NCBI RefSeq assembly: GCF_027579695.1
Contig: NC_083587.1
Coordinates: 37,381,732 to 37,445,731 of the forward strand
Source: Neoarius graeffei
Lineage: Eukaryota; Chordata; Actinopteri; Siluriformes; Ariidae
Length of the DNA stretch: 64,000 nt
Direction of reading: 5' to 3'
The notes under the pieces are model-generated. The model was given only the letters and a program-made list of their open reading frames with translations, searched no databases and was not told the origin of the DNA. The translations under genes were made by a program, and so were the position numbers. Positions 31,981-43,000 of this stretch are shown here, piece by piece; position 1 is the first letter of the stretch, and every line of letters begins with the position of its first letter.

Positions 31981-32903
31981 GTGGCAGCCATTCAGATTGA
32001 GGTTGGGGAAATGCCCTTATATTTAAGAAGACAGCAGCTTGCCCTGGTGTACTGGGCTAACCTCAGGGGTCACAATGATGGCCACATTACTCAGCCAGTC
32101 CTGAGATATTGCCAAGAGCGACTGTATGAGGGAGGGAAAAGCTTTGGGTGGACAGTCAGGGATTGGGTTATGAATATGGGATTAAGTGGCTTTAATATCT
32201 GCCCTACAGTATCATATTCTACAGTTCCCCCTTGGACCTTTGAGGAAGCTAAAGTAGACCTGGGGCTGCTTGAAGAAAGGCAGGAGTGTGAGGTGGACAA
32301 GTGGAGAGTTGATGGGTACAGTCATGAACATTACAGCAAGAGTATGTTCATATATACAGATGCCTCAAAGGGTCCTGATAAAAGGGTGGGAGTGGCGTAT
32401 GTGGTACCCGAGCTGGGGTTGGCCATTAAAAAGAGAATAACTGATGACCTGGCTGTGTATACAGCAGAGCTGGTAGCCATATGGTTTGCCCTGCTCTGGA
32501 TAGAGGGTAATGGGGATAGGCACAGGCAAGTGGTCATAGCATCTGACTCTAGCTCTGCTCTTGTGAGTATTCAGAACTCACATTCCACATCCAGGAACGG
32601 CACTCTTCTTGACATTTTACAGTTGACAAGTGTGTTAATGAAGGCAGGTTTTAAACTTTCCTTTTTATGGGTTCCAGCTCATGTAGGGGTGGAGGGGAAC
32701 GAGTTGGCTGATAAATATGCCAAAAGAACGGCAAGTAGGGACAATATAGATACAAATATACAGTATAGTAAGGCTGAAGTCAAAAGCATCATTAAGGCCA
32801 GAGTACATGGGAGATGGCAGCACCTTTGGGAGAATGGGTCTTCTGGGAGGCATCTTTTTAACATTCAGCCTGATATACATAGAGCTATTGGTTCACTTAA
32901 TGC
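31981..32903 (+). pseudogene. LINE RNase H domain (N-terminal portion of frame)
   Basis: 307 open codons ending where the hAT enters. The RNase H acidic residues are visible in the open reading (first Met counted at 31981): D127 in YTDASK, E163 in TAELVAIW, D189 in IASDSS and D244 in GNELADKYAK, with His in the PAHVGVEG loop. In LINEs this domain removes the RNA strand during reverse transcription. The reverse transcriptase itself is lost by 5' truncation, so there is no functional element. The frame resumes exactly at 35620 once one copy of the hAT duplication is discounted. Confidence 0.85.
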
Positions 32904-33605
32904 TAGGGTGACCAGATTTCCCTAGTCTGAAACCGGGACACTTTTGCGCGCGACCATGCTCGTGCACGCACACCTTTTTTTTACGTAAACGTGACACTCA
33001 GAGAGGTGCTCTTATCATTTTGTTGAAGCTCACATTTATCAACATCTCACATGAAATAAAACAAACAGGCATTTTGTTATCTAGTAGCATAGTGGTATAC
33101 AGATCAGTTAAATTATGGTCAGACAACAGATTTTGTAATGGCTGAGAATAGGCCAGGCTATGTCCATAGGCCAAATTTAAACTGATTTATTTCACCTGTT
33201 TGTGAGAACACCAAGAAGAACGCATATGCACATGTAGGCTATATCTCTAAAATTGTATGCACTATAGCATGAACTTAAAAAGTAGATATGTGACCTCAAC
33301 ATAGCCTAGGTCAGACTCAACCTTACTAACCATTCCCCACAACTGCATGAATAAAGCAAGAAGATGTGTACAAAAGTGAACACTTTAATGGAAGGTGCAA
33401 CAAGCTGTTCAACACAGCAATATGGCCAAACTGTCAGAATGGTATGTTAAACAGAAACAAAAAAAGAGAAGTGATTTGAGAATATACACTCAAACAAAAC
33501 AGAAATAAAGGAGGAGAGGGGCGACAGCCCGAGGAAAGCCCCCACAGGAGCGCACATCATTTGCAACATAGGCTACCCAACTCAGTACAAGAACAAAACA
33601 CTTAC

Positions 33606-33705
33606 AGTGTGTGCAGTAGGCTTCGTGCGCATTGTTCTGCACCTCTCGGAGGAAGGAGTAGGTGCCCTGTAAATCTTTGGAAAAGGTACATTTTCTTTTC
33701 GGCAT
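33606..33705 (-). CDS. hAT transposase first exon (BED/Cys pair)
   Basis: 33 codons, MPKRKCTFSKDLQGTYSFLR and on to CTHC, stop at a consensus donor (ACT|GTAAGT). From memory the MPKRKC...Y.FL...C..C pattern is the N-terminal exon of fish hAT transposases with a BED-like finger. The remaining exons are absent, so the exon is orphaned. Confidence 0.65.
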
Positions 33706-34006
33706 AATTGCTGCGGCATTACTGCTGCTAGCTGCTAGACAAAGAACATTCGCGCCAGTTAATGTTTATTTTATTGTTGCATGGCAACACGTTCTGTTGT
33801 CTGGAATAATGTGGCTAAATAAACACCCATGCCACAGGGCCAGGGGGCAGTAACCAGGAAAGTTTGCGATTCCCGTCAATTCATCAAAATAGTAAATGCA
33901 GACATTTCTCCGCTAATGATTCCCACGCTGCTCAGTCGCAAACATCGTGAGTGGCGAAAACCGGGACATATCCGTGTCCCGACAGACTTTTGTCGGGACT
34001 CGGGAC

Positions 34007-35549
34007 CACGGGCGATTGCTCTAAGACAACGAGGGAGGCTCAGCCTCCTCTAAAAATGACGAATATCGTGTAGGATGAATTGCGCTAGGCTTATGTTATA
34101 GCCGACCTTATAACATTGCTATTTCAGATCCAGAATCATAGAAATATATGTGCTTAACCCAACTACAGTGCGAAATCATTCCCTTATAACTTTAATGTGT
34201 GCGTGAGTTTTCCCCCCTCGTGACAGCGCGATGCAGCGCAGCCTCAGTGGACTTCAATGGCATTTGGGAGCTCTGCACTTTTCAATCTCAAAATGCAAGA
34301 CGATTATTGGACAAATACTGCGAAAATGCCCGCCTACGGACTCCCAGCCTCACATGGGAGGGACATGGCAGTTTCCGCGAGGAGACTGGTGATTGGTGAA
34401 AGCGGCCGGATATTTTCTTTGATTGACAGCTCGTTTCAAATATAGACAGGCAGCGGTGAATCTCAGTTCAGTCCCATGCGGATTCGCAAGTGCTGTGGTG
34501 TATTGTAAGAGATCAGCTTACATTTCGATTTCATTCATTACATACGGTTTCTACCAGCTTTTTTAGTTTGTATATATTTTCATTGTAAATAAAGTGTAAA
34601 TATAGTGTTGTCAAGTTTGCTATCTTAGTTCCAGAAATTTTGTTTATTTGAGTGACTGAACTTGAACTTGAGGGGGCTAGTCAGCTAGCAAGAAAGCTGC
34701 GCACGGATGCCAAGCATTGCTGATTTAATTTTGGCAAAGCCATTTGCCAGTCTTCCTTTCGAGGAAAAAATTAAAATTAAAGAGCAGGGTAGACCAACGC
34801 CTCAAATTGACTTGGTGAAAAAGGTAGGGAATAATACTTGTTCCTTTCAGCTCTCCTGGTACGAGAAAGTGAATTGGCTAACAGCAAGTGACCCACATCA
34901 ACAACAGTAAATAGGCTACTTTAGTAATATGTCATGGATGGACCAAAAATATAGAATCTATTTAAAATGTTTATGCTGAGTATATTATATTGGAATATAT
35001 ATTTTTCTGGATATGAATTAAACACCGCTACAATTTGGAAAACATTTTTAAACAAAAGCACAGCCGAGAACATTTCACACTACAGACCTGGATTAAAAGT
35101 GAAGGGTTATCAAAATTGTCAATAAAACATTTCTCAGTAAAAAAAAGTAAAATATAGGCAAAGTGTCATTGAATGAAATGCGTGGCACCCAGCTCTATGT
35201 TTGGCTCCCCAAGGTCAGTGCTTGTGCCTATTCCAGAACACTCTGCTGTTACTGCTGAGGTTCCTGACAAAGAGCTGCTTTCAATAATGATCAATTTTTA
35301 AACAACATGCCACAATTTTAAAATATAAAATGTTAAAATATACCCCTCCCCCCAACACCACCATCATGTATATTGGACAGTAGGCTAATGGGCCAAAAGA
35401 ACCTGTTATTGCACAGTTTGTGACGCTGCCAACAATCAGCCAGATCAGAGGCAAGAGTATGGGCAAAATTGATGTGTTTTTTCTTTTAAAATCTAGAAAT
35501 ATCGTAACCGACCAGCCTCCCCTGTTTGAAAGACTACCAGCCGCCACTG
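34007..35549 (+). mobile_element. second hAT (ZMYM/TTF-type) nested in the first
   Basis: The ends CACGGGCGATTG (34007) and CAGCCGCCACTG (ending 35549) are imperfect inverses; both continue into a GGGAGGCT motif. The flanks CTCGGGAC (33999-34006) and TTCGGGAC (35550-35557) match at 7 of 8 bases, as expected for an older hAT insertion. A coding exon of the TTF-finger transposase group lies inside. Confidence 0.8.
34707..34906 (+). CDS. hAT (TTF/ZMYM1-like) transposase N-terminal exon
   Basis: 66 codons: ...AKPFASLPFEEKIKIKEQGRP, PTPQIDLVKK, then FQLSWYEKVNWLTAS. This matches the conserved run before the TTF-type zinc finger in ZMYM1-like hAT transposases (KPF.SLP..EK..IKE.GRPTP...WY....WL). 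It ends at a possible donor (ACA|GTAAAT). No later exon found, so it is a remnant. Confidence 0.72.
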
Positions 35550-36042
35550 TTCGGGACACACAACCCCAAATCGTGACTGTCCCGGTAAAACCGGGACGTC
35601 TGGTCACCCTACTTAATGCAAGACAGGAGGAAGTGGTATTGGCCAGGCTGAGAATTGGGCACTCCCATCTCAATAGTACTCTCTTTATTATGAGTAGGCA
35701 TGCTGATGGTAACTGCGAGTATTGTGCATCACAAAGCCCAGAGACTGTAGAGCATGTTCTTATTCATTGTCAAAAATACTATCAAGAGAGACAGAATTTT
35801 ATTGCTCAAGTCGAAGCCAATAATACACCCTTTAATGTCAGAAATATCTTACAAAGAAGTAATGGGAAAATTTTATCTTATTTGTTTACTTTTTTGAAAA
35901 ACACAGGATTATTAAAACGTATTTCATTTCTAGATAAGAAGCAACTCCTGTTCCACACTCCAGTCCAGCGGTGGCGGTAATACACAGAAACAGTTGTCAA
36001 TCGCCATATAAATCAGAAGGAGAGAGAGAAAGAAGAAACAAA

Positions 36043-36210
36043 CGACGCGATTGGATGACGTGGTCACGTGGCCAGAGATTATGGCGAGCTCCTCCACAGG
36101 CGTGTTTCTATGGAGAAGCGCTGTTAAAGACGGCTGGGAAAGGCCGTAGTGGACGGTTGGATTGAGCAGCTTGGTGTCTGTGAGCTGATAGGGTTGAAGT
36201 TTTAGTCAGC
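36043..36210 (+). promoter_or_regulatory. YAE1 promoter/5' UTR with CCAAT, CRE half-site, E-box and a uORF
   Basis: Inverted CCAAT (ATTGG, 36050-36054), TGACGT (36056-36061) and CACGTG (36065-36070) lie within 21 bases, 140-160 bases before the start codon; such clusters are common in housekeeping promoters. No TATA box. A short upstream open frame (36081-36149, MASSSTGVFLWRSAVKDGWE plus two residues) would lie in the leader if transcription starts before it. Confidence 0.6.
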
Positions 36211-39200
36211 ATGTCCTGGGTAATGGCGGTACCGCAAAGCGATGATGTTTATGATGAGGACATAGATGAACTAAGTCTTCAAAACAAAGAATGGAGATTC
36301 ATGATGGAAAAGCGAGCTAAGGTGAGGCAGTTTTCTGTCCTTCTCCAATTTATCTGCCAGTCATGGCGCTCTCATGTACTGTAAAACGAATAATAATAAT
36401 AATAATAATGTCCACATAGATTACCTTTATGGATATTCACTTTTGCTGGACAACCGTTTGAAACCTGTCGAAGCATACACTACGGTTTATTTCAGTTAAT
36501 TCATAATCTCCTGAAGGTGCCTCCCTAGCCAAACAAAAGAATTATGGACCAGGATCCAGGTATTAACGTGGTCCAGTATTTGAGGTTAATATTGGAACTG
36601 AGCAGCACATTGGTCTGGAAAGAATTAATTATAATATTTTAATAGTCGGGTTATTTTACAATCAGGGTACAAAGTTTGTGTCACAGGGGTCCAAAATTCA
36701 AATTGATTCTTGTACCAGTTTTTAAGTGAAGGACTAGTTAAAGAACAGATTTCAGGTAATTTTTTGACATAATAGGGCTGTAACGATACACCCAACTCAC
36801 GATTCGATTCGTATTGCGATTTTTGACCCACGATTCGATACACCCACGGTTTTTTAAAATATATTTTTAAAGTAGTAAATTTGACTTAACATTTACTTAC
36901 TTACATTAACTATTTAATAACAAATAATTCAGACCACTGCAGAGAATGAGTAATATGTATGCAAAAACGAACAAATGTATATCCAAAGACTGTTTTATTT
37001 CTCAAAATAATACTGTTGAGCCGGAAGCTCTGTTTTTTTCGGTTCTGAAAAAGTCATTTTTTCCAAATCGTGTAAATCCGTTAAGATTTTTTTTTGGGGG
37101 GGTGGCTCTCTCACTGTCTCACTCTCATAGGGCCAATGATTTTCTGTGATCGCGGAAAACAGATGGAAATTACGGAATTTTTATGGTGAAACATTGCTCG
37201 CGTGTCTAAGGTGGGGTTTACATTAGACCGTATCAGCAGATCATCAGATTAACGTTTTTAAAAACGATATTTTCATACTTTTATACTCTTTAACGAAAGG
37301 TGATACAAGGCGGAAGTCCGCGCCGTTTTTCAGCAGTCGCGTCACATGACCAACGCCAGCTAATCAGGAAGGTGGAGGTCACAGTGACGTTGTCCAATGA
37401 CGACGCCAGCTAGAGCTCAGCACAGCGTATCCGCGTATTCTCAATGTTTACACAGCACCGGATCAGACACGATCTGGATTGAATATGTGGACTCTGGCGG
37501 ATTCCCGTTTCCCGGCGTTTCCAGGCGTTTTAATGTAAACGGACAGTGCATCCGTGAAGAAAACGAGACAGATACGGTCTAATGTAAACTTGGCCAAAAT
37601 GTAACTGCCGCAGAAGCAGACATGCCTTCAGTATTGCCAGATATTGCTAACATTTTCCACCCCAAAATATGTTCAAAACCAGCCAAAAAGCACCTAAACC
37701 TGCCCAATCTGGCAACACTGCATGCCTTTCCGGTCAAGTGATTGTGATTGGCTTGTGGCACACCTAGCCAGCCAATGAGCTGCTTGTTTACAGATTCGCT
37801 CCCCGCGTCGCAACCAGAATGGTGACCGCTTAAAAGAAATGAATGCTCTGCCAGTGGCGAGTGTGGACGTTGCGTGACTCGCAGAAGATTGTCGCAGGTC
37901 GGCGAAAAAACGACTTACTAATAGATATAAAAAATAAAAGTAATTTAAGTAAGTTTAAAATGTAATTTAAATAAAAAGTAAAGTATTCATAAATTGAAGT
38001 TTGGAAGCACCTCTGTTTTTGGGCTGAGGAGAAGTTTGAAAGGGTGTACTGCGATTCTGCCTTCTTGTATCGCGACACGGATCGTGGCTCTGCGTATCGC
38101 GATTTCGATTTGCATATTGTTACAGCCCTAATGTGTATGGTAGTTTTGTGTAATCTGCTATAAGATGGGAGAAACAAATGAAGTGATTCTCGGAGAGGAC
38201 TTTTTTTTTTTGACAATTCAGAATCCACTACTTCCATAGTGCTTTTAAATATAAGGCTGTAAACTTTGTGTTAGTTGTCTCTAATATTTATGTCCCAATA
38301 TCTTGACCACATTTTAGGATGAAAATAATCATTTTAGATATTTTATATTGAAAAATTAGCTGTCTCGGAGAGGACTTTTTTTGACACAATTACATACTAA
38401 TTTGATCAAAATAGTCTGAAAACTTACTGGCATTCAACATTAAAACTTAACTATGTTTCCAATGATATGGAACCAAATGTGTTTTATGGTATAAAGAATG
38501 ATTTAAGTGCATCCCTTTTGGAGCTACCTGTGGTCAAAAAAGCACTTTTTCTAAATGACACGAGTAATTTTGCTAAATATGACACATATTGCCATACATT
38601 CACCAAAAATAATGTTATCACCAAATTTTTTTTTTTTTTTGCATGGTAAATAGAGCTATCACAGGGCTACAATAAACAATCAAGTTTATTTAGTCAAGCC
38701 TTTTGATGCTGAAGATAAGTATTAAATGTGATTTTTAGTTTGCGTACCCTGATTGTAAAACAACCCAGTCTAGTATTTGTTCATCTACAGTAATAGCATC
38801 ATCCCGGTAAGGGTTTGTGGTGGATAAGGAGCCTGTCCTGGGAACACTGGGTGTGGGGTGGGAACACACCCTGAATGGGGTGACAGTAGCAGGGACACTA
38901 TGTGCACACACACACTTTCGTACCAGGGCTCGACATTAACTTTTAAAATTTCCACTTGGAAAATGATCACATGTTGAGTTGAAATTTGGTCATCCGTTAC
39001 TGTTTTACTTGTAACGGACAATAACAATTGTATCCAAAATAGTTTTTCCTGCCATAGTCGATTTATTTCCATTTCATGTGATAAGAAAGTCCCAGCAAAA
39101 GTGAAAGGTAAGATGTATAAGACAGTAGTGAGACCAGCTGTGATGTATGGATTGGAGACCGTACCCTTAACGAAGAGACAGGAGGCAAAGTTGGAGGTGG

Positions 39201-39964
39201 CGGAGTTGAGGATGTTAAGGTTTGCGATGGGAGGTTGGACAGGATAAGGAACGAGCACATCTGACGGACAGCACATGTGGAGAGCTTGGGAATTAAGCTA
39301 AGAGAGCTGAGACTGAGATGGTACGGGCACATCCTGAGAAGAGATGCAGAGCATGTTGAGGATGGAGCTGCCAGGCACACGAAAACAAGGAAGGCCAAAG
39401 AGGAGATACATGGATGTGGTGAGAGAGGACATGAAAGTGGCAGGTGTGGTAGAGAAAGATGCGGAAGACAGGGAGCAATGGAGACAAAAGATCCTCTGTG
39501 GCAACCCCTAATCAGGAGCAGCCAAAATAAGTAGTCATCAATTTATTTCCATTTTGCATGCAGCTGTTGTAAAGTTCAGTGTGTTTGTGTAGAACTCTCT
39601 CAGACTCTAGGTTCATTACTCGATAATGTAGAAATCATAAAATAGAAATCTATAACAAAGTTTGTATGAAGAAAACAGTAGGGTGCCAAGACTTTTGAAC
39701 AGTACTGTGTGAGAATATTTATATATGGGTTTTTTTTTTTGGTTATCATACACCTCTAGGTTAAAAAAAAAAAAAACAACAACAACCTGCGCTGCCTGAT
39801 GACAGACAGGATAATGTTTGAGTTTAAAATTATTGTTTAGTGTGTAGGTTGTGGGTGTTTTATACAGACCTGGCAACTTGTAACCGAATCAGCGCAGCCA
39901 GTCTCATGACGCAGCACTTTTTTTTTTTTTTTTAAATAAACCTAGAGGTGGATGATATAACAAA

Positions 39965-40034
<70 letters not shown>

Positions 40035-43000
40035 CATAGCACAGGACTGTGTTCCTTTGATAACAGAAACAAAGCTCCAGCTCTCTCTGCTCTTAATCTG
40101 TTCCTTCAGGATTTATCGCGCATGTCGCTCCTTGTTGAGTTTTTTTTATGCCCAAGTTGTTTTTGAAACCAATCAGGGTTTTCTGTGTCAATTAAGGAAG
40201 CGGCTTCACCTTTAAGAAAATCAAACACTTTCATGAAGGAGCTGTCTTGAATGCGAACAGAAAAAATAAAACGAGATTCTTAAGCAAACTCTTCCGTCCT
40301 CATTTCCGACTTTCTGCTTTTGTAAAATACATTTTAAATACAATCGTAAATTTCTCTGGAGTTTTCAGGCTGAGCTCCTCTCCTCGTATTCTTTAACCAC
40401 TCATTTCCTCGTTGTTCTTGAAGCATTTGCTTCTATTTGTTAACATTTTTCTTGATAGTGGGGAGACGGTAATACCTTTTATCTATTTCTGTTTGAACAA
40501 GCACAAACAGCGCAAAAATTAACCATATTGAAGACAGATTAAGCCTTGCTTGCATGAAGGACGGTGTCTGTCTGACCCCAGCTGTAATTATCACGTAATG
40601 CATGACGCCACAAGGAGTCTATAAACAGTACGTGTACCAGACTACAATAGCGGGGGTATATAAAATAACTTGCAAAGCAGTAAATGAAACCGAGACTAAG
40701 AAAACAGCCAAGGCCTAATGGTGGATACGTAGTGAGGGACACTTTTAGGAACTAAAATAAAAGATCAAAAAGCCTAATTTTTGTGGTGCTAGTTTGTAAT
40801 ATATCAGACCCTCCAGGATTTCGCGATGTTGCGATTTGCAACTTCAACGCAAATTCAACCAATCCCCGCGAATTCAGGGCGGTGTTGCAATTATATCCAA
40901 TCACCGCAACTTCCCCGCAAATTTGACCAACCGTTGGCGTCGTCTTGAGGTGACGTCGACAAACTACCTTCCGCCAGTGTATACGTTCAAGAGAAGCAGC
41001 ATGTGCGAGTCAGTGTTTATATAGGTTTAAATTCTGTTACTGAAAGTGTGTTATGTTTACAGTGAAGGACTGTGTGCACTTTACATTATTTTTTTACTTA
41101 ATACAAGAAATTAATGGATGCCAACATTTTTGCCAAAATGGTATTTTAGTTTCCATTGTTTAGGCAGCTTCAGCATCATACTGTGAGATTCTGTTCAAAT
41201 TGTTTTTTTTTCTTCTATGAAGCCTGAGCCATTTATTTTATTAGTTTATAATTATTGTTTAATTTAGTCTTCAGGAGAGACTGCCTGCACACAGTACTAG
41301 TATTAATAGTTGTTTTTTTCTTACATGAAAGCTGAGGCATTTATATTATATTTTAAGGTAACTTCATGTTGTGCTGTGAGGTTCTGTGCACTTTAACTTT
41401 TGAACCAACAGGTGCATTTGGATAAGTAAAGCCTATTTTTCTGCATTTTTGTAGTCCTGGTAATCTTTTATATTGGTAAAGTTGTTTATAGGACCATTTC
41501 TCAGTGTCTTTTTGTTTTTTTTAATCAATAGTTTTTCAGTAATAACTTAAATATTTAACATATCACTCAATTTTAATCACAAAAAGAGAAAATCGCAACA
41601 ATTTCTCGCAACTTTCACTTCCTCCTGCGATATAATCGCAACAAAAACCTAAAAAACACCGCAACTTTCACTTCCTCCCGCAATGTAATTGCAACAAAAA
41701 CCTAAACACCGCAACTTTCATCACAATTTTTTGGAAAACCCCCTGCAACATCAGACATTTTAGCCCGCAACAATCACAAAAAAGGCCCACGAAATCCTGG
41801 GGGGACTGATGTATGCTCGTTCCAACTTGCCCGGTCGGGCATGTCGGGGACATATCCCACTTGCCCGAATGCATGTTTCACTTGCCCCGGGCAGTCCTTA
41901 ATGTTGAGCCCTGCACACCTTGGGGCAGTTTGGCATGGCCAATTTACCATGCGTGTTTTTGGAAGGTGGGGTGAAACTAGAAACCGCATAGGTGGTTTTA
42001 ATTCTATGACAAAAACATATTTTCTGTACCAAGTGTGGAACAGTTGTATGAAATAACTTGGTATTAAGCTCAGGATAGAACCGGGCACCCTGGAACTGAG
42101 AGACGGCAACTCTACCCGCTGCACCATTAGTGCTGCCTGTTTTTTAATATCATGTTTTGATTAATTGTGGTACAAAAATGCCCTTTCTGTACTTACCATG
42201 TGGAACAATTGTGACTTAACTTGGTATAATAAAATTGGGGATGGGACTGGAATGGACAATGTGGTTTTCTATCAGGACGGTTTCAGGGATGGAATTGACG
42301 CAGGCAAAGAGGCTTCCCTTCAGCAGGGCTTCAACTTGGGCTACAGGGAAGGCGCTGTTAAAATGAAGGCTATTGGCCGATTCAAAGGAATTGTGAGGTA
42401 AGTCTTTCCTTATGACTGCGTTTTCCTTTCTGTAAGTAGTCCAAACAATCCTTTGTCCATACTACGTATGTCAAGATTAAACCTATTATAGCTCCTTTTT
42501 AATGGTTGGCAACCTCATTATATCTCTAAAAACTTAACAGTATAAAGGGGGTCTAAACTTACAGTAAATACCCCTTTTTTATAAAGTGCAAAAGCATTCA
42601 ACCCCCTTAAATCCTCAGATTTGGCTGAATTACAAATGGCACACAGACCATTCCAGGCAGTATGTTTATTGTAAACCAATATGCTCAAAGTCAAAATTCG
42701 TGATTTTTCTTGCTGACAAGTCATTTTGACTTCTGTCACATCACCACCATTATTGAGGTCATGCACGTGAGAGTGACCTGTTCTGCTTGTCTTCAGTGTG
42801 CCTCTGTATTATCCTGCACATACCAGAAACAGCCCAGTCTCATTATGTGCATGGTTTTGCACTATTTCACTGTACTCTCCATTTGCCAGTCAGCAGTGCT
42901 TTTTTTTTTTTTTTTTTTTGCTTTTTTTTTTTTGGAGGTGTTTTGTTACCTTTTTTTTTTTTTGCATCTTTTATTTACTAATTTGCTGCATCAGTGCTTT

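Larger units (their letters stand above)
32904..35611 (-). mobile_element. hAT element inserted in the LINE
   Basis: The ends TAGGGTGACCAGA (32904) and TCTGGTCACCCTA (ending 35611) have an exact 8-base duplication CTTAATGC (32896-32903; 35612-35619). Several AAACCGGGACA motifs lie near both ends. A transposase exon lies on the minus strand at 33606-33705. The element is itself split by a second hAT at 34007-35549; without it about 1.16 kb remain. Confidence 0.92.
31981..36029 (+). mobile_element. I/Nimb-type LINE, 5' truncated, split by a hAT
   Basis: The protein is the end of a LINE polyprotein with RNase H after the reverse transcriptase (31981-32903, then 35620-35977). The 3' end has GGTGGCGGTAATACAC... 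and an A/G-rich tail. The 13-base AAGAAGAAACAAA occurs at 31968-31980 and 36030-36042, a likely target duplication, although the purine-rich tail makes the right edge imprecise. It ends about 170 bases before the YAE1 start codon. Confidence 0.85.
38924..41913. mobile_element. hAT-like element carrying three further insertions
   Basis: The ends CAGGGCTCGACATTAA (38924) and TTAATGTTGAGCCCTG (ending 41913) are good inverses. The right end has repeated CACTTGCCCG motifs. Flanks are similar (CACACTTT a few bases left; CACACCTT right) but not a clean duplication. Inside lie an RTE fragment (39076-39536), a small inverted-repeat element (39746-39958) and another element (40805-41808). No transposase seen. 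Confidence 0.75.
38780..42137 (-). mobile_element. tRNA-derived SINE split by a hAT
   Basis: The minus-strand head at 42137 reads GGCAGCACTAATGGTGCAGC with a B-box-like GGTTCTATCC. The body (GTTTTTGGAAGGTGGGGTGAA on the + strand at 41957) and the tail (CCTGTCCTGGGAACACTGGG, about 38836) lie on the two sides of a 3-kb hAT insertion. A 90-base block at 41990-42075 also interrupts it; a similar block recurs at 42165-42235 just before YAE1 exon 2. Confidence 0.65.

Noticed and set aside
31981-32925. A 314-codon frame that could be taken for a host RNase H gene.
   Set aside because: It is the end of an I/Nimb-type LINE: truncated at the left with a probable target duplication, split by a hAT, with a LINE-type 3' tail.
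36773-38130. A confirmed hAT target duplication for this element.
   Set aside because: The flanking 8-mers TGACATAA and ATGTGTAT do not match, so the hAT call rests on the ends only.
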